Assembly (NCBI GenBank): GCA_025462645.1
Contig: JAOAPB010000027.1
Coordinates: 1-64,000, forward strand
Length of the DNA stretch: 64,000 nt
DNA from: Edaphobacter sp.
GTDB taxonomy: Bacteria > Acidobacteriota > Terriglobia > Terriglobales > Acidobacteriaceae
Reading direction: 5' to 3'
Each line of letters opens with the position of its first letter. The first letter of the stretch is position 1. Shown here one piece after another: positions 24,370 through 34,084 of this stretch. The notes under the pieces were generated by a model that searched no databases, was not told where the DNA came from, and worked only from the letters and a program-made list of their open reading frames with translations. Both the position numbers and the translations under genes were made by a program.

Positions 24370-26763
24370 CTAGCGGAGGTTGTTGGTGGGTTTAGTGCGT
24401 AGGGTGAAGTGGAAGATAGTGCCCTGGCCGGGGGTGCTGGTGGCCCAGATGCGTCCGCCGTGCTGGGTGATAATGCTGCGACAGATGGCAAGGCCGAGGC
24501 CGGTGCCCCCCTTGGCGCGAGAGTCCGACGCGTCGATCTGGTGGAAGCGGTCGAAGATGTGCTCGAGCTTGTCGAGAGGGATTCCGCGGCCCTGGTCACG
24601 GACTTCGATGAGGACTTCGTTCTCATCCAGATTGCGGGCGGTGAGGTGGATCTCGCTGCCTGGGGAGGAGAACTTGATGGCGTTGGAGATGAGGTTGTTG
24701 AGGGTCTGAAGGATACGATCGGGGTCGGCCCAGACGCTGGCGTTGCTGGCGGCGAAGAAGATGCGGGTATTGGGCCTGGGCGTGCGTGCCTGTTGAAGGG
24801 CGGCGGCGCGGCGGAGGAGATCCTCCACACTGCACATGGTGGCGTGGAGCGCGGTTTTGCCTCCGTTGATGCGTTCGAGGTCGAGGATGTCGTTGACCAG
24901 GCCGACCAGGCGGTCGGTGTTGCTGATGGCGATGCTGAGCATCTGGGAGGTCTTCTCGGGGCGGTTGGAGAGCGCGCTGCCGGAGAGGAGTCCTAGGGCT
25001 CCGCGGAGTGAGGTGAGGGGGGTGAGGAGCTCATGGGAGACGGTGGAGATGAACTCGTCCTTCATGCGGTCGAGGGCACGCCGCTCTGTGGTATCGGTGA
25101 AGGCTACGACGGCGCCGACGGCCTTGACGCCAGATTCAGCGATATGGGATTCGATCTGAGGGCGTGCGACGTATTCGACGGGGAAGCAGGTGCCGTCTTT
25201 GCGCCAGAAGATCTCGTCAGAGACGCGGACGGTATCGACATTGATGAGACTCTTGCGAATGGGGGACTCTTCGGAGGAGTAGGGAGTACCATCGGCATGT
25301 GTGTGATGGATGAGCGTGTGCATGACGCGGCCGAGCATCTCATCCTGCTTGTAGCCAAGCATCTGGGCGGCGGCGGGGTTGACGATGGTGAGCTTGCCTT
25401 CGAGATCGATGCCGAAGATTCCGTCACCGACGGACTCAAGGATGGAATCGGATTGGCGGGTGAGAGCACGGAGACGGCCTTCGGCACGGACCTGCTCGCT
25501 GATATCGACTCCAAAGCCCAGAACATAGGGCGCATGACCTGGGACTGAGATGAGCTTGTTGCGGTAGGCGATCACGCGAACGTCGCTGTCGGTATGGGAG
25601 AGGTGGAGGAGGCCTTGCGCTTCGCCGGTCGCGCTGATCTCTGCGAGGTAGGCTGACATGGCGGCCCTGTGATCCTGGGGGATAAAGTCGATGAGCGAGT
25701 GGCCTAGCATGGCATCGACGGTGCGACCGATGGCTTCGGCCCCGTGGGTGTTGATCGAGAGCAGGACGCCGTTGAGATCGTGAGTGAAGACCATGCCAAG
25801 GGATCCCTCGACGATCTGACGGTAGCGGGCTTCGCTCTGGCGGAGGGTAGACTCGGCGGCACGCTGGGTGGTGACGTCGATGCCAGTGGCGATGATGAAG
25901 CCCACCTGGCCATGGGCGTCGCGCAGTGCGGTGGCTGACCAGGCGATACGGCGGAGGCTGCCGTCACGGTTGAGCCATTGATTCTCAAAGGTGGCGGGGA
26001 AGGCACCGGCGCGGAGGCGCTCAAAGGTTGAGATGGCCTCGGGGACCTCGTGAAGCGGGATGAGCTTGTCCCAGGGATAGCGACCGACGAGGGAGGCGAA
26101 TTCGTATCCCGAGGCGACCTCACAGGCACGATTGAAGCGGACGATGCGCCCGGCGGTGTCGAAGACGGCGACAAGGGCTCCGACGGTGTCGAGGACGGCG
26201 GAGACGAAGTTGCGCTCGACGGTCAGGGCGGATTCGACGCGCTGACGGGAGCGCGCGGCGCGATCCATCTGGCGGATGCGGCCATTGAGTTCGAGGCGGG
26301 TGATGACCTGACGGCTTAGGACATTGAGGGCGTTGGACTGGGGGAGAGTAAGCCTGCGGGGTGCGAGATCGAGGACCAGAAGGGCACCGATGCTGACACC
26401 GCCTGGGGTGGTGAGCGGGGCTCCAGCGTAGAAATGGTAGGAGCGGCCCTCAACCAGAATGCCGTCGGGGGTGTAGTCGGGGTGGTGGCGGGCGTCCTGA
26501 ATCTCGTAGACGGTGTCGCCCAGGATTGTGGTCTCGCAAGGGATGCTGGCGAGGGCGAGTTCAGTGGAGTCGATGCCTGTTCGGGATCTGAGCCAGATGC
26601 GATCAGATCCGATGAGGGAGATGGCGGCGACGGGGGTATTGCAGATCTGAGCGGCGAGCCGGGTGATGTCGTCGAGGACGGGATCCGACGCGGTATTGAG
26701 GACCTCATACTGATTAAGGGCCTCAATCCGGAGAGCTTCGTCTTTGACAAGGAGAGCGTTCAT
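24370..26763 (-). CDS. GAF-PAS-PAS-PAS sensor histidine kinase, cytoplasmic
   Basis: The 797-residue kinase begins with a GAF domain (about 15-165: ITRLAAQICNTPVAAISLIG). Three PAS units follow at about 195-310, 315-435 and 440-565, and then HisKA with the phosphate acceptor H577 in STVSHELLTPLTSLRGALG. The HATPase domain has NLISNAIKFSSPGSEI, DQGRGIP and GGTGLGLAICRSI. No membrane helix or signal peptide is visible, so it should sense something inside the cell. No response regulator adjoins it. The opening EALRIEALNQYEVLNT is typical of GAF kinases. The signal is unknown. Confidence 0.93.
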   Translation of the reverse strand: MNALLVKDEALRIEALNQYEVLNTASDPVLDDITRLAAQICNTPVAAISLIGSDRIWLRSRTGIDSTELALASIPCETTILGDTVYEIQDARHHPDYTPDGILVEGRSYHFYAGAPLTTPGGVSIGALLVLDLAPRRLTLPQSNALNVLSRQVITRLELNGRIRQMDRAARSRQRVESALTVERNFVSAVLDTVGALVAVFDTAGRIVRFNRACEVASGYEFASLVGRYPWDKLIPLHEVPEAISTFERLRAGAFPATFENQWLNRDGSLRRIAWSATALRDAHGQVGFIIATGIDVTTQRAAESTLRQSEARYRQIVEGSLGMVFTHDLNGVLLSINTHGAEAIGRTVDAMLGHSLIDFIPQDHRAAMSAYLAEISATGEAQGLLHLSHTDSDVRVIAYRNKLISVPGHAPYVLGFGVDISEQVRAEGRLRALTRQSDSILESVGDGIFGIDLEGKLTIVNPAAAQMLGYKQDEMLGRVMHTLIHHTHADGTPYSSEESPIRKSLINVDTVRVSDEIFWRKDGTCFPVEYVARPQIESHIAESGVKAVGAVVAFTDTTERRALDRMKDEFISTVSHELLTPLTSLRGALGLLSGSALSNRPEKTSQMLSIAISNTDRLVGLVNDILDLERINGGKTALHATMCSVEDLLRRAAALQQARTPRPNTRIFFAASNASVWADPDRILQTLNNLISNAIKFSSPGSEIHLTARNLDENEVLIEVRDQGRGIPLDKLEHIFDRFHQIDASDSRAKGGTGLGLAICRSIITQHGGRIWATSTPGQGTIFHFTLRTKPTNNLR

Positions 26764-26826
26764 CTGACTTCTTGATGGTAGGGAGTAGGCAGGGATTTCG
26801 CACTGCTACTTTTGTGGCAGCAGGAG

Positions 26827-27456
26827 TTACGGCTTTGGCAGGGCACAGCATTCCCCCGCGGCCGGGGGCTCGTTCGAGCTGGCGTCCATCGCCACTTTCC
26901 AGGTTCCGTCGGGAAGCTTTTTCCACACGGTGAAGTAGCGGCCGGAGACGAGGACGGGTTGGTTGTTTTTATCCCTGGAGTGTCCCTCATAGTGACCCCA
27001 GGTGAAGCCCATGTCGTTCGAGGGTCCCATCTGGGCTCCCTGGGGGGTCCAGGTGAGCTGATAGTCCTTCGGGTCCCACTGAGCCTGGGCGGCGATGTTA
27101 GCGCGTCCGAGGACGGCGGGCCTTCCGTTGTTTAGGGTGACGGCGTCGTCGGCGAACCAGGCGGCGAAGGCTTTGCCGCCGCCGGCGGCTACAGCCTGGG
27201 AGAAGCGACCTTCAAGCTCCATGAGGAGGAGGATGCCGGGCGAGAGCGTAGGTTGGTTGAGGGGGCTGGAGACGACGCCTGGGCGAGCAAGGGCATCGAA
27301 GCCGGGGCCAGGCTGGGTGCCAGCCGGCATTTGGGCGGTCACGGGTGATGCGGCGAGTGCGCAGAGGATCGCTACGATTGGGAGACAGTGGCTAATCCTC
27401 TTCGTTCTGTCTGGGGCGTATCTTCCTAAGTGAGCTTGATTCTTAGAGATAGACAT
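26827..27456 (-). CDS. Secreted SnoaL/DUF4440-like (NTF2-fold) protein
   Basis: The 209-residue product has an N-terminal hydrophobic segment, CLPIVAILCALAASPVTAQ (about 24-42), serving as signal peptide. An NTF2-like domain follows: FSQAVAAGGGKAFAAWFADD, AVTLNNGRPAVLGRANI, and GHYEGHSRDKNNQPVLVSGRY with a final YFTVWKKLPDGTWKVAMDAS. These are the strands usually seen in DUF4440/SnoaL proteins. The family is diverse, so no reaction can be assigned. AGGAG lies 7 bases before the ATG. Confidence 0.75.
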   Translation of the reverse strand: MSISKNQAHLGRYAPDRTKRISHCLPIVAILCALAASPVTAQMPAGTQPGPGFDALARPGVVSSPLNQPTLSPGILLLMELEGRFSQAVAAGGGKAFAAWFADDAVTLNNGRPAVLGRANIAAQAQWDPKDYQLTWTPQGAQMGPSNDMGFTWGHYEGHSRDKNNQPVLVSGRYFTVWKKLPDGTWKVAMDASSNEPPAAGECCALPKP

Positions 27457-27669
27457 GGTGCACTCCTGGGATATTCAATTCGTACAGGTGTTGGCCGCGC
27501 TCGGTTTGTGCTCGAAGCTCAATTGAGATCGTCATCACCTGTTCCGATAGCGCGAAGATTTCTGGTTTAGTTCGCGTTGTTTGACTGCGATAGCCAGGTA
27601 CAGGATAGCTGGTTGATTGTGGCGAGAACTATGTGTGATGAGATTTCCAGAGATCCGGAGTGAAAGAGG

Positions 27670-29106
27670 ATGAGGACCCTTGGCCGGGATGCTGGTATGC
27701 TGCGCCAAATGGTGAAGATGAGTTCCGAGCGTGGATTGTTGCTTGCAGCTGCCGGTTTACTGGTTGTAGGAGTTGTCGTTGGATTGATGTCTGGGACGAC
27801 GCTGCATGTCGCGGGATGTTGCCTGCGATGGGTGGGGATTGGACTGTTGGGGGTGTTCGCGCTGCGGCGGCGGTCGTTGACGCCGTGGATCTTTGTGGCG
27901 ATGGTGGCAGGAGCGGAGCTGGGGTTCGACGAACCTGCGGTGGCGGTGAGCCTGCGGGTGTTCAGCGATATCTTCCTTCGATTGATCAAGACAATTGTGG
28001 CTCCGCTGATCCTGGCGACGCTGGTGACGGGGATCGCTGGGCATGGAGACCTGAAGAGCGTTGGACGTATGGGGATCAAGAGCATCGTCTACTTTGAGGT
28101 GGTGACGACGCTGGCTCTGGTGGTGGGGCTGGTCGCAATCAACATCAGCAAGGCTGGGGTAGGTATGACGATGGCTCCGCCGTCGGCGACTGCGGGCGAG
28201 GTGATTGCGGCTCCACCGCCGACACACTGGCAGGACTTCCTGCTGCATGTGTTTCCAGAGAATATCGCGAAGTCTATAGCCGAGGGTCAGATTCTGCAGG
28301 TGGCCGTGTTCGCTGTGTTCTTCGGGATTGCGCTGGCTGCGCTGAGTGAGGAGAAGCGGGCTCCGGTGTTGCGGCTCTGCGAGAGCTTGAGCGAGGTGAT
28401 GTTCAAGTTCACGAATGTAGTGATGTACTTCGCGCCGATTGGCGTGGGTGCGGCGATGGCGTTCACCGTTGGGCATATGGGGCTGGGGGTGCTGGTGAAC
28501 CTGGGCAAGCTGCTGCTTACGATCTACGGGGCGCTGGTGGCGTTCGGGGTGCTGGTGCTGCTGCCAGTGGCGATGCTGTTCAAGGTGCCGGTGCGGCGAT
28601 TTCTGGCGGCGGTGGCGGAGCCGGCTACGATTGCTTTTGCGACGTCAACGAGTGAGGCGGCGCTGCCGCGGGCGATGGAGTCCATGGAGGCACTGGGGGT
28701 TCCGCGGCGGATTGTGGCGTTTGTGATTCCGGCGGGGTACAGCTTCAACCTGGATGGGTCGACCCTGTATCTGGCGGCTGCGAGTATCTTTGTGGCGCAG
28801 GCGGCAGGTGTGCATCTTTCACTGGGCGAGCAGCTGCTGATGATGGGGACATTGATGCTGACCAGTAAAGGGGTGGCTGGGGTGCCTCGGGCTACTCTTG
28901 TCGTTCTGTTGGCTACGGCGGCGACTTTTCGACTGCCTACGGAGCCCATCTTCGTGATCCTGGGGATCGACGCGCTGGCGGATATGGCCCGAACCACGGT
29001 GAATGTCGTCGGGAATTGCCTGGCTAGCGTCGTCGTAGCCAAGTGGGAGGGGCAGTTCGAGGCGGAGCCGGTGAGTGATGTGGTTCTAGAGGGGATGGCG
29101 GAGTGA
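27670..29106 (+). CDS. Dicarboxylate/amino acid:cation symporter (DAACS family)
   Basis: The 478-residue membrane protein belongs to the GltP/DctA family of sodium or proton symporters. Family signatures are LRLIKTIVAPLILATLVTGI, the re-entrant loop FATSTSEAALPRAM (usually SSSSE), PAGYSFNLDGSTLYLAAASI, and the last transport helix ARTTVNVVGNCLASVVVAKW. The stretch of about 35-90 before the first family helix is longer than usual and hydrophobic, so there may be extra membrane segments. The start is uncertain: the ATG at 27670 follows GAAAGAGG directly, and in-frame ATGs at 27697 and 27712 are alternatives. The substrate is not determinable. Confidence 0.9.
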   Translation: MRTLGRDAGMLRQMVKMSSERGLLLAAAGLLVVGVVVGLMSGTTLHVAGCCLRWVGIGLLGVFALRRRSLTPWIFVAMVAGAELGFDEPAVAVSLRVFSDIFLRLIKTIVAPLILATLVTGIAGHGDLKSVGRMGIKSIVYFEVVTTLALVVGLVAINISKAGVGMTMAPPSATAGEVIAAPPPTHWQDFLLHVFPENIAKSIAEGQILQVAVFAVFFGIALAALSEEKRAPVLRLCESLSEVMFKFTNVVMYFAPIGVGAAMAFTVGHMGLGVLVNLGKLLLTIYGALVAFGVLVLLPVAMLFKVPVRRFLAAVAEPATIAFATSTSEAALPRAMESMEALGVPRRIVAFVIPAGYSFNLDGSTLYLAAASIFVAQAAGVHLSLGEQLLMMGTLMLTSKGVAGVPRATLVVLLATAATFRLPTEPIFVILGIDALADMARTTVNVVGNCLASVVVAKWEGQFEAEPVSDVVLEGMAE

Positions 29107-29125
29107 GAGTTGTGTGCCTTCCTGT

Positions 29126-29857
29126 TCAGCTGCAGGATGGTCCTCTAGAGGCGTTCAGTCTGTATCGCGCTCGCGCCTGCTGCAGTTTTTCAATGTCTCT
29201 CTCGTGCAGCGGCTTCGCCCCGCCGAGTTGGTGAGCGGATAGACATACCTGGGCGAAGTGCTCCACGGTTTCGGTCTTCATGAAGGCGTCTGGGAGCGAG
29301 GAGCCGTAGGTCAGGAGACCATGGTTGGCTAGCAGAACGGCATCATGCCTGGGGATGAATGGCTCAAGGCTGGCGCTTACCTCTTCAGTTCCCGTGGTTG
29401 CATAGGGAGCGAGGGGAACCAGGCCTGTGGTCATCATGATCTCAGAGCAGATGGGCTCGTCGAGGGCTTTGCCACAAGCAGCAAACGCCGTTGCGATGGG
29501 GGGATGCGTATGCACAATGGCTTGCACATCGGGACGCATGCGATAGACGGCTAGATGCATACCAATTTCGCTGGTGACGTTTCGCATTCCGGAGAGCTTG
29601 TTGCCTTGATTGTCGACTATGACCATATCGGCCGCATGCAGGAGGGCCTTGCTACACCCCGTGGGCGTTGACAGGATGAGATTCGCGTCGAGACGGACGG
29701 AGAGGTTTCCGGCGGTACCAGGAGTGTAGCCCAGGCGATGAACCCATCTGCCAAAGCGAACAAGCTGCTCGCGAAGGTCCATCTCGGATGGACTAAATGC
29801 CTGTCTGCAATCTGCGCCATCAACCGGTATCGTCTGCTGGGTCATATAAGGAGTCAT
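29126..29857 (-). CDS. Class II aldolase/adducin-family protein
   Basis: The 243-residue protein resembles fuculose-phosphate aldolase and ribulose-phosphate 4-epimerase, which cleave or epimerise sugar phosphates with zinc. It has the phosphate loop GTAGNLSVRLDANLILSTPTG, the probable catalytic Glu in TSEIGMHLAVYR, the zinc ligands in VHTHPPIATAFA, and the third His in LLANHGLLTYG. The ATG overlaps the stop of the upstream radical SAM gene by ATGA, so the two are made together. A second ATG four codons in is possible. The substrate is unknown. Confidence 0.9.
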   Translation of the reverse strand: MTPYMTQQTIPVDGADCRQAFSPSEMDLREQLVRFGRWVHRLGYTPGTAGNLSVRLDANLILSTPTGCSKALLHAADMVIVDNQGNKLSGMRNVTSEIGMHLAVYRMRPDVQAIVHTHPPIATAFAACGKALDEPICSEIMMTTGLVPLAPYATTGTEEVSASLEPFIPRHDAVLLANHGLLTYGSSLPDAFMKTETVEHFAQVCLSAHQLGGAKPLHERDIEKLQQARARYRLNASRGPSCS

Positions 29858-30858
29858 TGGGCCACGGACCTCATCCTAGATGATTTAAAGATCTTTTTTA
29901 CATTTCTTCCGACGACTTCTGAGGCTTTGAATAGATGACCGGCGGTGAGGCTGCCAATGACGCGATGGTGGCCGACTGCGGCAAGACCCATGGATGCGAT
30001 GCAGCCACACTGAGAGCAGTCTGGTCGGCCACCGAACTGACATGGTGTGATGACGGTCTTAAGATCGGCGGAGACGGTATGCGTGGTCCGGGCAAAGATA
30101 CAGTCCGCGGGGGAGTGAGGCGGGTCCAGGAACTCTCTGAGCGCTGATTCGTGCATGTCGAGGATGGGATACAGAGGTCGAAGGCGAAGAAGCTCTGCAA
30201 TGACTGCGGAACGTACGGCAGGGGTAAGAATTTCAGGTCCTTCAGCTCCTAGCTGGGGAGTGAAGATGCTCATCCAGACTTTCTTGGCTTCGGGTCTTTC
30301 TGTCCAGAATTGGAGGAACTGCTCCAGATAGCCAGGTCTATCTGCGATCTGCGCCGTGATCGTGCAATGGATCGTCACTTTCGCCTCCGAAAGATTCTTC
30401 AATATACGCTCGTAAGTCGCAGGTTTGCGGCGAGCGTCATGTTCAGGTTGGAGACCATCGATGGAGACGACGACATTGAGGAGCTTGAAGTTCGCCCAGT
30501 GAGCGGGAATGGGACGGAAGGCGCTGGTGACAATCTGGACGTGGATGCCTCGCCGATCAAGCTCTGGCAGGAGGGCTTCGAGCTCCCGATAGCGGACCAA
30601 GGGATCGCCGCCGACGAGGGAGACGTGCAGGGGTTGGTGCTCGTCGACTACACGAAGCACGTTTTTTACTAAAATGTCGTCCTTGTAGTCTGCCAGTTGG
30701 CGGAGGGTGACGCTGCTGCCGCTTCCGAGATGGGCCGGATCATAGGCATAGCACCCCGGACAGCGGAGAGGACATTCACGCGTGAGTTCGATTGATAGCG
30801 AGGGACGTCGGCCTGCGAGAATGGACTTCCATGCCTGCATGACTTCTGAAGTCTTCAC
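29854..30858 (-). CDS. Radical SAM protein with extra C-terminal cysteines
   Basis: The 334-residue enzyme has the 4Fe-4S motif C29-x3-C33-x2-C36 in ECPLRCPGCYAYD, the SAM-binding VSLVGGDPLVRY (79-90) and the strand VVVSIDGLQPEHDARR. Five further cysteines (C253, C273, C281, C284, C286) form a SPASM-like group that may hold a second cluster. It starts at GTG, 6 bases after GGGAG. It is coupled by a 4-base overlap to a class II aldolase gene. Radical SAM enzymes of the MoaA/PqqE branch modify peptides or small molecules, and I cannot name the substrate. Confidence 0.88.
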   Translation of the reverse strand: MKTSEVMQAWKSILAGRRPSLSIELTRECPLRCPGCYAYDPAHLGSGSSVTLRQLADYKDDILVKNVLRVVDEHQPLHVSLVGGDPLVRYRELEALLPELDRRGIHVQIVTSAFRPIPAHWANFKLLNVVVSIDGLQPEHDARRKPATYERILKNLSEAKVTIHCTITAQIADRPGYLEQFLQFWTERPEAKKVWMSIFTPQLGAEGPEILTPAVRSAVIAELLRLRPLYPILDMHESALREFLDPPHSPADCIFARTTHTVSADLKTVITPCQFGGRPDCSQCGCIASMGLAAVGHHRVIGSLTAGHLFKASEVVGRNVKKIFKSSRMRSVAQ

Positions 30859-30931
30859 CTTGTCTCCCTGATTGGATTGCTTCTTAGGCTTTGGTCGGAA
30901 GTGGATGACTCAAAATGCGAAGGCGATGGCG

Positions 30932-31201
30932 TTAGCACTGCATAACGCAACTGTTATCAAGGGATTGGAGTACATATTGCAGCGCTTGCTCTGGCAGGTC
31001 AAACCAGATCCCGGCGGAAAGATGGACAAGTTTGCGCGTTTTCGTGACCACTGAGCTCGCGACCAGCCAACACATCAGGAGCACCACAAGGAGGCCGGAA
31101 GGAAGCTTTGTGGCGGGCAGGTCAACGAGCGGAGCGATGCAGATGGCAAGTACGCTGAGTACGCACAAGATGATAACGGCGACTCGAATCAACTTAGCCA
31201 T
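30932..31201 (-). CDS. Small membrane protein, unknown function
   Basis: The 89-residue product has two hydrophobic helices, AKLIRVAVIILCVLSVLAIC (2-21) and KLPSGLLVVLLMCWLVASSV (32-51), and a soluble tail HLSAGIWFDLPEQALQYVLQ. No family is recognised. It lies 73 bases upstream of the radical SAM gene on the same strand and could be the first gene of that unit. No good ribosome binding site is seen before the ATG, so the start is tentative. Confidence 0.5.
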   Translation of the reverse strand: MAKLIRVAVIILCVLSVLAICIAPLVDLPATKLPSGLLVVLLMCWLVASSVVTKTRKLVHLSAGIWFDLPEQALQYVLQSLDNSCVMQC

Positions 31202-31460
31202 TTCAGCTTAGAGGGAAGATTTTCCTGGTCGGGTTGCTTCTCCGTTTGGACTTGATCGCGAGTCGAAGGGCTGGCAGACCTGTATGAAGTCCGATGCTGG
31301 TAGAAGATGCTGGTAGAAATAGTGTCGGTTAATCTGAGCGAATCTAAGGCGGATCGGGGATTGATATACTTAAGAGCTATGGTATGGGCGAGCTCGCAAA
31401 GAACACTGCGCCGCCGTATGCCGCGACCCTCCATGGCAGGGCGCAGAAGTAGGTAAGTGG

Positions 31461-33359
31461 ATGAGTGCAATTCTCGAGAAGATTAGTTCTCCGGCAGATG
31501 TAAAGAAGCTGTCGATGGTTGAGTTGGAGCGGCTGGCGGAGGAGATTCGTGAGCGGCTCATTGTTGGAGTTTCTAAGACAGGCGGCCATATAGGGCCGAA
31601 TCTGGGAGTGGTCGAACTGACACTGGCAATGCACTATGTCTTCGATACGCCGACAGACAGCTTTGTCTTCGATGTGAGCCATCAGGCCTATGTGCATAAA
31701 CTGCTGACGGGGCGGGAGAAGCTGTTCCATACGATCCGGCAGCCGAATGGGCTGAACGGCTTTATGCTGCGGACGGAGAGCGAGCATGACAGCTACGGCG
31801 CGGGTCATGCCGGGACGGCGCTGAGCGCGGCTCTGGGAATGGCGGTCGCACGGGATATGTCGGGCGGGAGCGAGCACATCGTCGCGCTGGCCGGGGATGC
31901 GGCGTTTACGAATGGGATCTCGTATGAGGCTCTGAACAATATTGCGGCGCAGACGAAGCGGTTGATCGTGGTGCTCAACGACAATGCGTGGTCGATCGAT
32001 AAGAACGTTGGTGCAATCGCGGAGTATTTCCACAAGATCGTGACGAACCCGACGATATCGAGCCTTCACGACAAGGCGGCGGATCTTTTGGAGCGGTTTG
32101 GTGGCAAGGCGGTGCGGCATGTGGCGCGTAAGGCGGAGGAGGCTGCGAAGGGCCTGATTGGGCCGGGCACGTTGTTCGAAGAGTTTGGATTGAGCTACTT
32201 CGGGCCGCTGGATGGGCACAATCTGCCGTTGCTGATTGAGACTTTCAAGTTTCTGAAGCAACAGAACAAGCCTGTGGTGCTTCACGCGATTACGCAGAAG
32301 GGTAAGGGCTTCCAGCCGGCGCTGGAGAAACAGAAGAAGTTTCATGGCCTGGGGCCCTATGACGCGGAGACGGGCGAGACGAAATCAGCCGGGCAGAAGA
32401 CTTACTCAGAGGTATTCGCCGAGACGCTGACGAAGCTTGCAAACGGAAACGACAAGGTGGTGGCAATTACAGCCGCAATGCCGAATGGGACGGCGCTGGA
32501 TCTGTTCCGCCCGCATCATCCGAAGCGTTACTTCGACGTTGGGATTGCGGAAGAGCACGCGGTAATCTTTGCAGCGGGTATGGCGACGAAGGGGTATAAG
32601 CCCTTCTGCGCGATCTACTCGACGTTTCTGCAGCGGGCCTTCGATCCGGTTGTGCATGATGTGTGTCTGCAGAATCTGCCGGTTGTCTTTTGCATGGACC
32701 GAGGGGGATTGAGTGGCGATGATGGGCCGACGCATCATGGGCTGTTCGACATCAGCTATCTGCGTAGTGTGCCGAACCTGATCCACATGGTTCCGAAGGA
32801 CGAGGACGAGCTGGCCGACATGATGTATACGGCGATGTTGCATGAGGGGCCGAGTGCGGTGCGTTATCCGCGTGGTGTAGGGCCTGGTGTGGCAGTGAAG
32901 GCACAGCCGGTGGCTCTGGAGATTGGCAAGGCTGAGGTGATTCGAGACTCAGGTCGTACCGATGTTGTGATCTTTGGGCTGGGGGCGATGTTGCCGGAGG
33001 CGATGCGGCTGGCGGAGATGCTGGAAGGGGAAGGGTTCTCTGCCGCTGTGATCAATCCTCGATTTGCCAAGCCGGTTGACCGCGAATGTGTCAGGGAGTT
33101 TGGTGGGCGCTGCGGGCTGGTAGTTACGCTTGAAGATCATATGCTGGCTGGTGGGTTCGGATCTGCCGTGATGGAGACGCTGAGCGGGCTTGAGCTGCAG
33201 GTTCCAGTGGTGCGGGTGGGATGGCCGGATGCGTTTATCGAGCATGGGAAGGTCGAGGCTCTGCGGGAGAAGTATGGGCTGACGGCTGAGGCTGCGCTGG
33301 AGAAGGCGAGACCTTATCTGACCAAGATGATGGAGCAAGTGCTCGCGAAGCACTCGTAG
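31461..33359 (+). CDS. dxs: 1-deoxy-D-xylulose-5-phosphate synthase
   Basis: Dxs joins pyruvate and glyceraldehyde 3-phosphate with thiamine diphosphate, the first step of the MEP isoprenoid pathway. The 632-residue protein has the family order: SKTGGHIGPNLGVVELTLAM, FVFDVSHQAYVHKLLTGR, the thiamine motif GDAAFTNGISYEALNN (145-160) ending at N173-N175, then DVGIAEEHAVIFAAGMA, YSTFLQRAFDPVVHDV and GDDGPTHHGLFD. The thiamine motif reads GDA where most relatives have GDG, and HQAYVHK replaces HQAYPHK, so it belongs to a divergent subgroup. Gene neighbours give no added clue. Confidence 0.93.
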   Translation: MSAILEKISSPADVKKLSMVELERLAEEIRERLIVGVSKTGGHIGPNLGVVELTLAMHYVFDTPTDSFVFDVSHQAYVHKLLTGREKLFHTIRQPNGLNGFMLRTESEHDSYGAGHAGTALSAALGMAVARDMSGGSEHIVALAGDAAFTNGISYEALNNIAAQTKRLIVVLNDNAWSIDKNVGAIAEYFHKIVTNPTISSLHDKAADLLERFGGKAVRHVARKAEEAAKGLIGPGTLFEEFGLSYFGPLDGHNLPLLIETFKFLKQQNKPVVLHAITQKGKGFQPALEKQKKFHGLGPYDAETGETKSAGQKTYSEVFAETLTKLANGNDKVVAITAAMPNGTALDLFRPHHPKRYFDVGIAEEHAVIFAAGMATKGYKPFCAIYSTFLQRAFDPVVHDVCLQNLPVVFCMDRGGLSGDDGPTHHGLFDISYLRSVPNLIHMVPKDEDELADMMYTAMLHEGPSAVRYPRGVGPGVAVKAQPVALEIGKAEVIRDSGRTDVVIFGLGAMLPEAMRLAEMLEGEGFSAAVINPRFAKPVDRECVREFGGRCGLVVTLEDHMLAGGFGSAVMETLSGLELQVPVVRVGWPDAFIEHGKVEALREKYGLTAEAALEKARPYLTKMMEQVLAKHS

Positions 33360-33498
33360 GTTAGTTGCGGTGGATGGAACGGGCTGCTTCGGCAGCTCGT
33401 TTTCTATTCTGGCGAATTGTTGGTGCTGTGATGAGGAGCTGTTACTTATGTGACGTTGACAATTGGCGCGGGGAATCGTCAACTGAAAGATCAGATCG

Positions 33499-34029
33499 AT
33501 GCAAAACGAATTCACGAGCGAACAAGGGTTGGTACAGGTGCAGGGACGTACGCAACATGCAGGCGTCCACGATCGTGGACTGTTGCTGATCGGCTTGTTC
33601 AAGCTCGGCAAGGCGATTCTTTTCTTCCTTCTTGGAATCGGTGCGATCCATATGCTGCACAAAGATCTTGGTGACGAGGTGATGCGGCTGGCCACGTCGC
33701 TGAAGTTCGATCCGGAGAGCAAGTTTGTGACGCTGTTGCTGGACAAAGTGGACTTAATTGATGCGCATCGACTGAGACAGATCAGCCTGGCAACGTTTGC
33801 GTACTCGGCACTGGCGTTGACCGAGGGTATTGGGCTGCTGCTCGAAAAGGTATGGGCGGAGTACCTGACGCTGATCCTGACGGTCTCGTTCCTTCCATGG
33901 GAGCTGTATGAGCTGGCACGGCGGCCTAGCTGGTTCCGACTCAACCTGCTGCTGATCAACCTTGCGGTGCTGGGATACCTGGTATGGCTGCTGCGACGGA
34001 AGAAAGTTGCGGCCGAAGCTCTCAATTAG
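33499..34029 (+). CDS. DUF2127 membrane protein
   Basis: The 176-residue protein has a short cytoplasmic start, then DRGLLLIGLFKLGKAILFFL (a family signature) and about four membrane helices. The later ones are at SLATFAYSALALTEGIGLLL, EYLTLILTVSFLPWELYELA and LLLINLAVLGYLVWLLRRKK. DUF2127 proteins have no settled function. The ribosome binding site is unclear. A dispersed repeat and a hairpin lie between it and mraZ. Confidence 0.82.
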   Translation: MQNEFTSEQGLVQVQGRTQHAGVHDRGLLLIGLFKLGKAILFFLLGIGAIHMLHKDLGDEVMRLATSLKFDPESKFVTLLLDKVDLIDAHRLRQISLATFAYSALALTEGIGLLLEKVWAEYLTLILTVSFLPWELYELARRPSWFRLNLLLINLAVLGYLVWLLRRKKVAAEALN

Positions 34030-34084
34030 GTGGTAGTGGGGCTTGACATGATTTTGGGGGGAAGGGGACTCGGGTCGCTTCGCT

